A stretch of 64,000 nt of DNA, taken from contig NZ_JACIHE010000013.1 of NCBI RefSeq assembly GCF_014198245.1, positions 1 through 64,000 of the forward strand, given 5' to 3'. Origin of the DNA: Bradyrhizobium sp. cir1 (GTDB taxonomy: Bacteria; Pseudomonadota; Alphaproteobacteria; Rhizobiales; Xanthobacteraceae). Positions 16,050-24,848 of the stretch are shown one piece after another. Position numbers and translations under genes: made by a program. The notes below the pieces were generated by a model that did no database searches, was not told the DNA's origin, and saw only the letters and a list, made by a program, of their open reading frames with translations. Each line of letters begins with the position of its first letter. The first letter of the stretch is position 1.

Positions 16050-17711
16050 TCACACCTCGATCTCCGCCGGCTCCGCCTTCAGCATCCTTTCCAGCGTCTC
16101 CAGCCGGTCGGCCTCGCGCGGCGGCTTGTCCCAGCGCAGGCGGCTGATGCGTGGAAAGCGCATGGCGATGCCGGATTTGTGCCGCGGCGATCGCTGCAGG
16201 CCCTCGAAGGCGACCTCCAGCACCAGCCCCTTGTCGCCCTCGTGCACGACATGGCGCACGGGGCCGAATTTTTCGGTGGTGTTGCGGCGGACGAAGCGGT
16301 CGATCTGCAGCAGCTCCTCGTCGGTGAAGCCGAAATAGGCTTTTCCGACCGGCACCAACTCGTCGCCGCCATCGCCTGCCGTCCAGACGCCAAAGGTGTA
16401 GTCGGAATAATAGGACGAGCGCTTGCCGTGGCCGCGCTGCGCATACATCAGCACGGCATCGATGATGTGCGGATCGCGCTTCCACTTCCACCACTGGCCC
16501 TTCGGTCGCCCCGGCAGATAGGGCGCATCGCGCCGCTTCAGCATCACGCCCTCGACGGCATCCGCGTCCTCGCCGGCGCCGGCACTTGCGGGATCGGCGC
16601 GCGCGGCGGTCAGCGCCTCCCAGCTTGTGAAGGGGACGGTGGGCGACAGGTCGATGCGGGGATCGTCGAGCTTCTTGATGAATCTCTCCAGCCGCTCGCG
16701 CCGCCCTGCGAACGGCAGCTCGCGCAGATCGTTCTCGTCATCGCCGAGCAGATCGTAGGCGCGCAAGTGAATCGGAAACTCCTTGATCAGCTTTGGCGAC
16801 ACGACCTTGCGGTTGAGGCGCTGTTGCAAAACGTTGAAGCTCTGCACGCGGCCCTCGCGCAGGATCAGCAACTCGCCGTCGATCGCGCCCGGCAGGCGCA
16901 GCGACGGCACGAGATCCGGAAAACTCCCCGTGATGTCCTCGCCGGTGCGTGAATAGAGCCGCGCCGTGATGTGGCCGCGATCGTCGCGTCCGGCGACCGC
17001 CTGCACGCGGATGCCGTCCCATTTCCATTCGGCGATGTAGTCGGTGGGATCGAGCGCGGCGAAATCGCCGTCCTCGATCGCATGCGCCAGCATCACCGGA
17101 CGGAACGGAGCGGGATCGCGATTAACAGGCTTTTCGCCGCGGCCTTCCAGCCAGGCGAACAGGTCGAGATAGGGCGGGCTGAGCCCCGGCCAGATCAGCT
17201 CGATCTCGTGCGGATCCTTGTCGCCGAGCGCGGCGGCCGCGGTCTTGGCGAGGCGCGCGGAGATGCCGATGCGCAGCGCACCGGTGACCAGCTTGAGCAG
17301 TGCCCAGCGGCCGATCTCGTCCAGCTCGTCGAGCCAGCGTTCGAGCTGTTTTGGCAACTCCGTCTTGCCGAGGGTGCGCAGGGTGGTGACGACCTCGGTG
17401 AGGGTTGGTGGGGGAGGGTTGTTGTGGCCGGCGAGCTCCGCCCTCGGCCACATCAGCGCCACCGTCTCCGAGAGGTCGCCGACATAGTCGTAACTCAACC
17501 CGAACAGCACCTCGTCCGTGCGCGCCGCGATGAGATCGCGGACCAGCGCCGGCTTGGCGTGCTTGAAGCTGAGCGCGCCGGTCAGCGCTGCCAGTGCGTA
17601 GCCGCGGTCGGGATCACCGACTTCGCGGAAATAGCCGGTGATCAGCCGCAGCTTGTTGTTGCGGCCGGGCTCGTAGGCGAGACGGTCCAAAAGTTCGGCG
17701 AAGCGGTTCAT
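16050..17711 (-). CDS. ATP-dependent DNA ligase (ligase-associated repair cluster)
   Basis: 553 residues from ATG 17711, which overlaps the exonuclease stop by 4 bp; the longer in-frame start at 17894 would run back through that gene. An N-terminal helical domain (about 1-175) precedes the nucleotidyltransferase domain; motif I is 'EWKWDGIR' with Lys230 as the adenylated residue. The C-terminal part is an OB fold. It lacks the polymerase and nuclease domains of LigD, matching the stand-alone bacterial ATP ligase of the Lhr/MPE/Exo/LIG repair clusters. It seals DNA nicks. Translationally coupled to the MBL exonuclease. Confidence 0.94.
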   Translation of the reverse strand: MNRFAELLDRLAYEPGRNNKLRLITGYFREVGDPDRGYALAALTGALSFKHAKPALVRDLIAARTDEVLFGLSYDYVGDLSETVALMWPRAELAGHNNPPPPTLTEVVTTLRTLGKTELPKQLERWLDELDEIGRWALLKLVTGALRIGISARLAKTAAAALGDKDPHEIELIWPGLSPPYLDLFAWLEGRGEKPVNRDPAPFRPVMLAHAIEDGDFAALDPTDYIAEWKWDGIRVQAVAGRDDRGHITARLYSRTGEDITGSFPDLVPSLRLPGAIDGELLILREGRVQSFNVLQQRLNRKVVSPKLIKEFPIHLRAYDLLGDDENDLRELPFAGRRERLERFIKKLDDPRIDLSPTVPFTSWEALTAARADPASAGAGEDADAVEGVMLKRRDAPYLPGRPKGQWWKWKRDPHIIDAVLMYAQRGHGKRSSYYSDYTFGVWTAGDGGDELVPVGKAYFGFTDEELLQIDRFVRRNTTEKFGPVRHVVHEGDKGLVLEVAFEGLQRSPRHKSGIAMRFPRISRLRWDKPPREADRLETLERMLKAEPAEIEV

Positions 17712-18754
17712 GCTTCGGCCTCGTCTTGAAGCGGCGTCTCGCTCTCCTCCTCGTCGCCATAGCCGACGAGGTCGAGCGGCTGCGCTTTCAGCCCTTTGCT
17801 CCGGCACCAATGCACCAGCGCATCCTCCTGGCCGTGCGTGACCCAGATTTCGCCGGCGCCGGTCGCCGCGATCGTCGCGGTGAGGCCGTCCCAATCGGCG
17901 TGATCGGAGATCACCAGCGGCAGCTCGACGCCGCGCTGCCGCGCCCGGGCGCGCACGCGCATCCAGCCCGAGGCGAAGGCGGTGACGGGATCGGGAAAGC
18001 GTCGCGTCCAGAGATCGGATGTCGCCGAAGGCGGCGCCAGCGTGATGGTGCCGGCGAGTGCGGCCTTCTTCACGCCCTTCACCGGCCTGAGCTCGCCGAG
18101 GTCGATGTTGCGGCTCTGGTAGTATTCGGTGATCGTCTCCATGGCGCCATGCAGGTAGATCGGCGCGTCATAGCCGGCCTGGCGCAGCAGCGCGATCACG
18201 CGCTGCGCCTTGCCGAGCGAATAGGCGCCGACGAGATGCGCGCGTTCCGGAAACAGCGCGACCGAGGCCAGCAACTTCTTCACCTCGTCGGCCGCATCAC
18301 CATGCCGGAACACCGGCAGGCCAAAGGTGGCTTCGGTGATGAAGACGTCGCAGGGCACCAGCTCGAGCGGTGTGCAGGTCGGGTCGGGTGCGTCCTTGTA
18401 GTCGCCGGAGGCGACGATGCAGGTGTCCTTGCACGTCACCGCGATCTGCGCCGAGCCGAGCACATGGCCGGCCGGGTGGAATTTGACACTGACGTCACCG
18501 AGCCGGATCTCCTCGCCATAGCGGATGGCTTGCGTCGAGCCGGCAAAATTCTCGCCGTAGCGCAGTCGCATCATGTCCAGCGTTTCCTGCGTCGCCAGCA
18601 CTGCGCCATGGCCGGCGCGGGCATGGTCGGAATGGCCGTGGGTGATCACGGCCCGCTCGACCGGGCGGACAGGGTCGATATGGAAGCCGCCGGGCTTGCA
18701 GCACAGGCCGGCAACAGCTGGCAACAGGATGTCTTGCGGACGCATGGAAGTCAT
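17708..18754 (-). CDS. ligase-associated MBL-fold DNA exonuclease
   Basis: 348 residues with a metallo-beta-lactamase/beta-CASP layout. 'VITHGHSDHARAGH' gives His39, His41, Asp43 and His44, and 'FHPAGHVLGSAQI' and 'VISDHADWDGL' are the later motifs of the Xnuc_lig_assoc/SNM1-like family. Homologues are Mn-dependent DNA nucleases. It overlaps the ligase by 4 bp (ATGA), so both are made together. The other two members of the set lie at 21234-24535 on the opposite strand. Confidence 0.93.
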   Translation of the reverse strand: MTSMRPQDILLPAVAGLCCKPGGFHIDPVRPVERAVITHGHSDHARAGHGAVLATQETLDMMRLRYGENFAGSTQAIRYGEEIRLGDVSVKFHPAGHVLGSAQIAVTCKDTCIVASGDYKDAPDPTCTPLELVPCDVFITEATFGLPVFRHGDAADEVKKLLASVALFPERAHLVGAYSLGKAQRVIALLRQAGYDAPIYLHGAMETITEYYQSRNIDLGELRPVKGVKKAALAGTITLAPPSATSDLWTRRFPDPVTAFASGWMRVRARARQRGVELPLVISDHADWDGLTATIAATGAGEIWVTHGQEDALVHWCRSKGLKAQPLDLVGYGDEEESETPLQDEAEA

Positions 18755-18837
18755 ATAGGCTGCGCCGCGTTTTCTTCGAGTCTTCCTTGCTCCTGGTTCC
18801 TATGCCGCTCCGCCTCTTCCTGACCTCCGGCGATCTC

Positions 18838-19728
18838 ATGGCCGACCGCCGTTTCGAGTTCGCGCGCGACCTCCAGCTCAAGGGCGATCTGCCCGCCGCC
18901 GCCGACCTTCTGGAGCAGGCGATCGAGCTCGCCCCGAACTTCACCTCGGCCTGGTTCACGCTCGGCGAGATCCGTCAGCAGCTCGGCGAGCGCGACAAGG
19001 CGATCGCGGCGTTCCGCAAGGCGCGTGACTCCGACCCTGGGGATCAGCACGGCGCCGGCCTGCATCTGATGCGGCTCGGCGACGCCGAGATGGCGGAAAT
19101 GCCCAAGGCCTATGTGCAGGCGCTGTTCGACCAGTACGCGCCGCGTTTCGAGCACGCGCTGATCAACGATCTCGGCTATCGCGCCCCCGCGCTGATCTTC
19201 AAGGCGGTGCTGGCCGCGCGCGTCGCCGCCAAGAAGCCGGCCTTCTTCAAGCGCACCATCGATCTCGGCTGCGGCACCGGGCTTGCGGCCGCGGCCTTCG
19301 CCAAGCAGGTCGATCATTTCGTCGGCATCGACCTGTCGCCCGGAATGATCAAGGAGGCGCGTGCCACCGCGCTTTATGCCGAGCTCGAAGTTGCCGACAT
19401 GATCGAGGGCCTGCGCACCAAGAGTGACGCGAGCGCGAACCTCGTGGTCGCGGCGGATGCGTTCGTCTATCTCTCCGATCTCGCGCCGGTGCTGACTGAA
19501 GCCAGGCGCGTGCTCGTATCCGGCGGCGTGCTCGCCTTCACGCTGGAGACGCATGCGGGCGATGGCATCGTGCTCGGCGAAGGCCTGCGCTATGCCCATT
19601 CGGCGGAATATGTGCGCAGTGCCATCGCGAAAGCCGGGCTCAAGCTGCTGACACTGGAGCCGGCCTCGCCACGCAACGAGAACAACGAGCCGGTGCGCGG
19701 CCTTGTTGTTGTCGTCGAGAAAACTTGA
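18838..19728 (+). CDS. TPR-containing class I SAM methyltransferase
   Basis: 296 residues from ATG 18838; in-frame starts at 18787 and 18802 are also possible. The N-terminus has one to two TPR-like helical repeats ('GDLPAAADLLEQAIELAPNF', 'AWFTLGEIRQQLGERDKAI'). The SAM site is 'TIDLGCGTGLAAAAFAKQ', followed by 'GIDLSPGMIKEAR'. This matches predicted TPR methyltransferases (COG4976 type); the target is unknown. It is divergent from the exonuclease gene and lies between the two halves of the ligase-associated cluster. Confidence 0.85.
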   Translation: MADRRFEFARDLQLKGDLPAAADLLEQAIELAPNFTSAWFTLGEIRQQLGERDKAIAAFRKARDSDPGDQHGAGLHLMRLGDAEMAEMPKAYVQALFDQYAPRFEHALINDLGYRAPALIFKAVLAARVAAKKPAFFKRTIDLGCGTGLAAAAFAKQVDHFVGIDLSPGMIKEARATALYAELEVADMIEGLRTKSDASANLVVAADAFVYLSDLAPVLTEARRVLVSGGVLAFTLETHAGDGIVLGEGLRYAHSAEYVRSAIAKAGLKLLTLEPASPRNENNEPVRGLVVVVEKT

Positions 19729-19846
19729 GTCTAGGCGCTAACGCCCCCCTGCGATTTGAGCGTCATTGCGTCGCAAAGCTGCGACTTCTCACTTGCGAGC
19801 CGTGCTGCGTTCCCAGCACAATGCGCGCACCAGGGAGAAAACAACA

Positions 19847-21076
19847 ATGACGAAAAATCCATCGCGGCGCGATTTCAGCGCCGCCGCGCTCGCCACCATC
19901 GCCGCATCGACTTTGCCCGCGCCGTATGTCTGGGCCGCGGAGAAGAAATACGATGCCGGCGCCAGCGACACCGAGATCAAGATCGGGCAGACCGTGCCGC
20001 ATTCCGGCCCCGGCTCGCTCTACGGCGTGCTCGGCCGCGTCGGCGAAGCCTATTTCCAGATGCTGAACGAGAAGGGCGGCATCAACGGACGCAAGATCAA
20101 GTTCCTCACCATGGACGACGCCTACAGCGCGCCGAAATGCGTCGAGGCGACGCGGCGCCTCGTGGAGCAGGAAGAAGTGCTCGCGCTCTACGGCTCGCTC
20201 GGCACCGCGCCGCAGACCGCCGTGCACAAATACCTGAACTCCAAGGGCGTGCCGCAGCTGCTGCTCAACACCGGCGCCTCGAAGTGGAACAACCCGAAAG
20301 AGTTCAAATGGACGATGGCGGGGCTGCCGCTCTATCCGACCGAGGCGCGCATCCTGGCGCGGCACGTCGTCAGCGTGAAGCCGAACGCGAAGATCGGCAT
20401 CCTCTACCAGAACGACGACTTTGGTCGCGACTTCCTGGGGCCGTTCAAGAAGGTGCTGGCGGACGCCGGCGGCACCGCGCAGGTGATCATGGAGCAGACC
20501 TACGATCTCACCGAGCCGACCGTCGATTCCCAGCTCATCAATCTCTCCAAGTCGGGCGCCGACGTCTTCTACAACATCTCGACCGGCAAGGCCTCGTCGC
20601 AGTCGATCCGCAAAGTGGCCGAGCTCGGCTGGAAGCCGCTGCAGCTGTTGTCGGCTGGCTCGACCGGCCGCTCGATCCTCAGCGCCGCCGGCCTCGAAAA
20701 CGCCGCCGGCATCGTCGCCATCCGCTACAACAAGGAGGTCGGCCTGCCGAAATGGGAGAAGGACCCCGACGTGATGGCGTTCGAGGAGCTGCGCAAGAAG
20801 TACACGCCGGCGATCGACCCCGACAACACCATCGCCTTTGCCGGCTACGGCCAGGCGGTGACCATGGGCGAGATCCTGCGCCGCTGCGGCGACGACCTCA
20901 CCCGCGCCAACGTCTTGAAGCAGGCCTCCACGCTCGCGGGCTTCCACTCGCCCTATTTCCTCGACGGCGTCACCTACAGCTACACGCCCGAGGACTACAC
21001 GCCGATGAAGACGCTCTTCATCTCCACCTTCACCGGCAAGGACTGGGACATCTCCGACAAGCCGATGTCGGAGTAG
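19847..21076 (+). CDS. branched-chain amino acid type ABC substrate-binding protein, Tat-exported
   Basis: 409 residues from ATG 19847, preceded by GGGAG. The N-terminus 'SRRDFSAAALATIAAS' is a good twin-arginine (Tat) signal, with cleavage after about residue 31. The mature part is a type 1 periplasmic binding protein of the LivJ/Peripla_BP_6 kind ('IKIGQTVPHSGPGSLYG', 'LNEKGGINGRKI'). No Liv permease or ATPase gene is nearby, so it may be an orphan. It separates the methyltransferase from the Lhr-type helicase and looks unrelated to DNA repair. Confidence 0.9.
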   Translation: MTKNPSRRDFSAAALATIAASTLPAPYVWAAEKKYDAGASDTEIKIGQTVPHSGPGSLYGVLGRVGEAYFQMLNEKGGINGRKIKFLTMDDAYSAPKCVEATRRLVEQEEVLALYGSLGTAPQTAVHKYLNSKGVPQLLLNTGASKWNNPKEFKWTMAGLPLYPTEARILARHVVSVKPNAKIGILYQNDDFGRDFLGPFKKVLADAGGTAQVIMEQTYDLTEPTVDSQLINLSKSGADVFYNISTGKASSQSIRKVAELGWKPLQLLSAGSTGRSILSAAGLENAAGIVAIRYNKEVGLPKWEKDPDVMAFEELRKKYTPAIDPDNTIAFAGYGQAVTMGEILRRCGDDLTRANVLKQASTLAGFHSPYFLDGVTYSYTPEDYTPMKTLFISTFTGKDWDISDKPMSE

Positions 21077-21101
21077 GAACGGGGCGCGCTGCTCTCTCTT
21101 C

Positions 21102-21183
21102 CCCTCTCCCCGCCTGCGGGGAGAGGGTGAGACTCCCCTCACCCGTCGCTTCGCGCCGGCCTCTCCCCGCAAGCGGGGCGAGG
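21102..21183. repeat. CTCTCCCC-type intergenic hairpins
   Basis: A first hairpin, CCCTCTCCCC (21102-21111) with GGGGAGAGGG (21118-21127), is followed by a second around CCTCTCCCCGC...GCGGGGCGAGG (about 21159-21183). There is no T run. This is a dispersed GC-rich repeat type; it could still slow transcription after the binding-protein gene. Confidence 0.7.
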
Positions 21184-21233
21184 CGAAGAAGCCCCCCTCG
21201 ACGAACCCACCCGCACGGCTTACCTGTGATGCC

Positions 21234-23810
21234 GTGCCGCCCCGCATCCTCAAAATCCCGGCCGAGCCGGCCACGCTGCTGCCCGATCGCTTCAACGCGT
21301 GGTTCGCGGCTCGCGGCTGGTCGCCGCGCGCGCATCAATTGGCGCTGCTGGAGAAGGCGCGCGAGGACGCTAGCGCGCTCCTGATCGCGCCGACCGGCGC
21401 CGGCAAGACGCTGGCGGGATTTCTGCCGACGCTGGTGGAGCTGTCGACGCCGGCGGTCGAACGCAACGCCGGTTCGAAGCAAAGCCTCGTCTCCACCGGC
21501 CGCAGCGTGCAACGCGCCGGCGGCCTGCACACCCTCTACATCTCGCCGCTCAAGGCGCTCGCCGTCGACATCGCCCGCAACCTCGAGCGACCCATTGCCG
21601 AGATGGGCCTGCCGATCAAGGTCGAGACCCGCACCGGCGACACGCCGGTGTCGCGGCGCCAGCGCCAGCGGCGCTATCCGCCTGACGTCCTGCTGACGAC
21701 GCCGGAGCAGCTTGCGCTGTTGCTGTCGTCCCATGATGCGCCGTTCCTGTTCTCCTCGCTCAAGCGCATCGTGCTGGACGAGCTGCATGCGCTGGTCACG
21801 TCCAAGCGCGGCGATCTCTTGTCGCTGGGCCTTGCGCGGCTGTGGCGCCTCGCGCCGCAGATGCGCGCGATCGGCCTGTCGGCGACGGTGGCCGAGCCGG
21901 ATCAGCTCGCGCGCTTCCTGGTGCCGCAGCCCGAAGGCAGGGAAGCTGCCGCCGACATCGTCATTGCCGGCGGCGCCGCGCCGCCGCTGGTCGAGATGCT
22001 GGACACACGCGAGCGGCTGCCCTGGGCGGGCCACAGCGCGCGCCACGCGCTCCCCGAAATCTACGAGCTGATCAAGGCGAACAAGACGACGCTGGTCTTC
22101 GTCAACACCCGCAGCCAGGCCGAGATGCTGTTCCAGAATCTCTGGAGCATGAACGACGACGGCCTTGCCATCGCGCTGCATCACGGCTCGCTCGACGTCG
22201 CGCAGCGCCGCAAGGTCGAGGACGCCATGTCGGCGGGACGTTTGCGCGGCGTGGTCTGCACCTCCTCGCTCGATCTCGGCGTCGACTGGGGCGATGTCGA
22301 TCTCGTCGTCAATATCGGCGCGCCCAAGGGATCCTCGCGCCTGATGCAGCGCATCGGCCGCGCCAACCACCGTCTCGAAGAGGCCTCGCGCGCGGTGCTG
22401 GTGCCGGCCAACCGGTTCGAGGTGCTGGAATGCCGTGTCGCCATCGACGCCATCGCCGAGAATGCGCAGGACACCCCGCCGCTGCGCACCGGGGCGCTCG
22501 ATGTGCTGGCCCAGCACGTGCTCGGCTGCGCCTGCGGTGCGCCGTTTTTCAGCGACGAGCTCTACAGCGAAGTCGGCACCGCCGCGCCTTACGCTGACCT
22601 GTCACGGAAGGATTTCGACGACGTCGTCGATTTCGTCGCCTCCGGCGGCTACGCGCTGAAGACCTATGAGCGTTTCGCCCGCATCAAGCAGGACAAGGAG
22701 GGCCGCTGGCGCGTCGCCAATCCCAAGGTGCGGCAGAGCTATCGCATGAATGTCGGCACCATCGTCGAGGACGACATGCTCAAGGTGCGCCTGGTGCGCT
22801 CCCGCGGCGGCGGTAGCGGCTCGACCGGCGTGATCGCGCGCGGCGGCAGATTGCTCGGCGAGATCGAGGAGGCCTTCATCGAGGGCCTCACGCCCGGCGA
22901 CACTTTCGTGTTCAGCGGCGAGGTGGTGCGCTACGAAACTCTGGTCGAGGACCAGGTCTATGTCTCGCGCGCGCATGATAAGGACCCGAAGGTGCCGTCC
23001 TACATGGGCGGAAAATTCCCGCTCTCGACCTATCTCGCCGAGCGCGTGCGCCGCCTGCTCGACGACGGCCGCGCCTGGGGCGGCTTGCCCGAGCAGGTGC
23101 GCGACTGGCTGTCGCAGCAGAAGGATGTCTCCCGCGTGCCGGCGGTGCGTGAACTCCTGGTCGAAAGCTTTCCGCGCGCCAACAAGCATTATCTGGTCTG
23201 CTATCCCTTCGAGGGCCGTCTCGCGCATCAGACGCTCGGCATGCTGCTGACGCGGCGCCTCGAGCGCGCCCGCGCGCGGCCGCTCGGCTTCGTCGCCAAC
23301 GAATATGCGGTGGCGATCTGGGGGCTCGGCGATCTCTCCTTCATGATCCGTGAGGGCCGGATCGATCTCAACGCGCTGTTCGATCCTGACATGCTCGGCG
23401 ACGATCTCGAAGCCTGGCTCGCCGAATCCGCGCTGATGAAGCGCACGTTCCGCAATTGCGCGATCATCTCCGGCCTGATCGCGCGCCGGCATACCGGCGA
23501 AGAGAAGAGCCGTCGCCAGGTGCTGTTCTCGACCGACCTCGTCTACGACGTGCTGCGCAAGCACCAGGCCGATCACGTCCTGCTCCGCACCGCGCGCGCC
23601 GATGCCGCCACCGGATTGCTCGATCTGCGCCGCTTGGGGGACATGCTCGCCCGCATCCAGGGCCGCATCACCCACCGGGAACTCGACCGCGTCTCCCCGC
23701 TCGCGGTGCCCGTGATGCTGGAAATCGGCCGCGAGTCAGTTTATGGCGAAGCTGCAGACGAGCTGTTGGCGGAAGCCGCCGATGAGCTCGTCAAAGAGGC
23801 GATGGGATAG
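21234..23810 (+). CDS. ligase-associated DEXH helicase (Lhr-Core type)
   Basis: 858 residues starting at GTG 21234. Motif I is 'IAPTGAGKTLAG' (Lys58), motif II 'VLDELHAL', motif III 'GLSATVAEP', and 'LVNIGAPKGSSRLMQRIGRANH' holds the motif V/VI region. The C-terminal half has the winged-helix and DUF4011-like region of Lhr-Core enzymes. Homologues are 3'-to-5' DNA translocases. It is followed after 14 bp by PdeM on the same strand. The size fits the DEXH_lig_assoc family and is shorter than full-length Lhr (~1500). Confidence 0.94.
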   Translation: MPPRILKIPAEPATLLPDRFNAWFAARGWSPRAHQLALLEKAREDASALLIAPTGAGKTLAGFLPTLVELSTPAVERNAGSKQSLVSTGRSVQRAGGLHTLYISPLKALAVDIARNLERPIAEMGLPIKVETRTGDTPVSRRQRQRRYPPDVLLTTPEQLALLLSSHDAPFLFSSLKRIVLDELHALVTSKRGDLLSLGLARLWRLAPQMRAIGLSATVAEPDQLARFLVPQPEGREAAADIVIAGGAAPPLVEMLDTRERLPWAGHSARHALPEIYELIKANKTTLVFVNTRSQAEMLFQNLWSMNDDGLAIALHHGSLDVAQRRKVEDAMSAGRLRGVVCTSSLDLGVDWGDVDLVVNIGAPKGSSRLMQRIGRANHRLEEASRAVLVPANRFEVLECRVAIDAIAENAQDTPPLRTGALDVLAQHVLGCACGAPFFSDELYSEVGTAAPYADLSRKDFDDVVDFVASGGYALKTYERFARIKQDKEGRWRVANPKVRQSYRMNVGTIVEDDMLKVRLVRSRGGGSGSTGVIARGGRLLGEIEEAFIEGLTPGDTFVFSGEVVRYETLVEDQVYVSRAHDKDPKVPSYMGGKFPLSTYLAERVRRLLDDGRAWGGLPEQVRDWLSQQKDVSRVPAVRELLVESFPRANKHYLVCYPFEGRLAHQTLGMLLTRRLERARARPLGFVANEYAVAIWGLGDLSFMIREGRIDLNALFDPDMLGDDLEAWLAESALMKRTFRNCAIISGLIARRHTGEEKSRRQVLFSTDLVYDVLRKHQADHVLLRTARADAATGLLDLRRLGDMLARIQGRITHRELDRVSPLAVPVMLEIGRESVYGEAADELLAEAADELVKEAMG

Positions 23811-23824
23811 CAGCAGGTTTCGAC

Positions 23825-24535
23825 GTGACGGCAGGCGCGCTGGTTTCAGGAGATGACGAGGACATGCGCGTTTCCAGGGTCACCATCAGCGACGTGACGT
23901 TCGCGGCCGATCTGTCCGGCGCGCTGTTCTGGGAAGAGCAGCGCCTGCTCGTCGTCTCCGACCTGCATCTGGAAAAGGGGTCGAGCTTCGCCACCCGCGG
24001 CGTGCTGTTGCCGCCCTACGATACCATCGCAACGCTCGGCCGGCTCGCTGCTGTCATCTCCCGCCATGATCCCCGCGTGGTCATCGCGCTCGGCGACAGC
24101 TTTCACGACCGCACCGCGCATGAGCGGCTGTCAGCGGAGGATCGCGACGCCGTCGCTGGGCTCCAGAGCGGCCGCGACTGGATCTGGATATCAGGCAATC
24201 ACGATCCCATGTTGCCGCGCGATCTCGGCGGCACCATTGCCGACGAAATCGCGATCGGCCCGATCACCTTCCGCCACGAGCCGACCGGCGCGCCCGGCGA
24301 GATCGCCGGCCATCTGCATCCGAAGGCCCGCATCTCCGCGCGCGGCCGCTCGATGGAGCGCCGCTGCTTCGCCAGTGACGGGATGCGCGCCGTGATGCCG
24401 GCCTTCGGCGCCTATGCCGGCGGCCTCAGCATCCGCGACGCCGCGTTCGCCAGGATATTTCCGAAGAACGGCTTCGTCGCGCACCTCCTCGGCGACCGCC
24501 GCGTCCACGCGATCGCAGCGTCGCGGTGTTATTGA
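23825..24535 (+). CDS. pdeM: ligase-associated DNA damage response endonuclease/phosphoesterase PdeM
   Basis: 236 residues from GTG 23825; ATG 23864, 12 nt after AGGAG, would give 223 residues and is a strong alternative. The calcineurin-type site is complete: 'VVSDLHLEKG' (Asp, His), 'ALGDSFHD', 'SGNHDP' and 'IAGHLHPKA'. 'LLPPYDTIATL' is typical of PdeM. Homologues are Mn-dependent phosphoesterases found with Lhr-Core, ATP ligase and MBL exonuclease. It follows the helicase by 14 bp, most likely one transcript. Confidence 0.92.
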   Translation: MTAGALVSGDDEDMRVSRVTISDVTFAADLSGALFWEEQRLLVVSDLHLEKGSSFATRGVLLPPYDTIATLGRLAAVISRHDPRVVIALGDSFHDRTAHERLSAEDRDAVAGLQSGRDWIWISGNHDPMLPRDLGGTIADEIAIGPITFRHEPTGAPGEIAGHLHPKARISARGRSMERRCFASDGMRAVMPAFGAYAGGLSIRDAAFARIFPKNGFVAHLLGDRRVHAIAASRCY

Positions 24536-24556
24536 GGCGGGAGGGAGTTTTGTTGC

Positions 24557-24692
24557 GGCCATCCTTCGAGACGCCCGCCTGCCGGCGGGCCCTCAGGATG
24601 AGGACGGAATGCGTGGCAGCAGCATCAAAGGGCGCAGATGCCGCTTAGCCTCATCCTGAGGAGGCGCGTAAGCGCCGTCTCGAAGGACGAGG
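24557..24692. repeat. palindromic intergenic repeat, family B (copy 2)
   Basis: Same arms as the copy at 15873-16008 (CATCCTTCGAGACGCCCGCC..CTCAGGATGAGG and CCTCATCCTGAGG..CGTCTCGAAGGACGAGG). It follows directly on the pdeM gene. Confidence 0.9.
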
Positions 24693-24706
24693 CGCGTGCT
24701 CAGCTT

Positions 24707-24843
24707 CGTAGGGTGGCCCTGCGGCGGCGCGTAGCGCCGTCCGCTGGCGTAACCCACCATGTCTCCGCGGATGCGGGACGAAGTTGGTGGGTTACGCCGA
24801 GCGGTTTGCGCTTCGCGCAGCCGCACGGCTAACCCACCCTACG
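24707..24843. repeat. palindromic intergenic repeat, family C (copy 1)
   Basis: Begins CGTAGGGTGG and ends CCACCCTACG, with inner arms around GTAACCCACC / GGTGGGTTAC. A related copy lies at 45733-45832. Together with the family B copy it fills the whole 313-bp gap 24536-24848, leaving no gene there. Confidence 0.88.
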
Positions 24844-24848
24844 CACCG

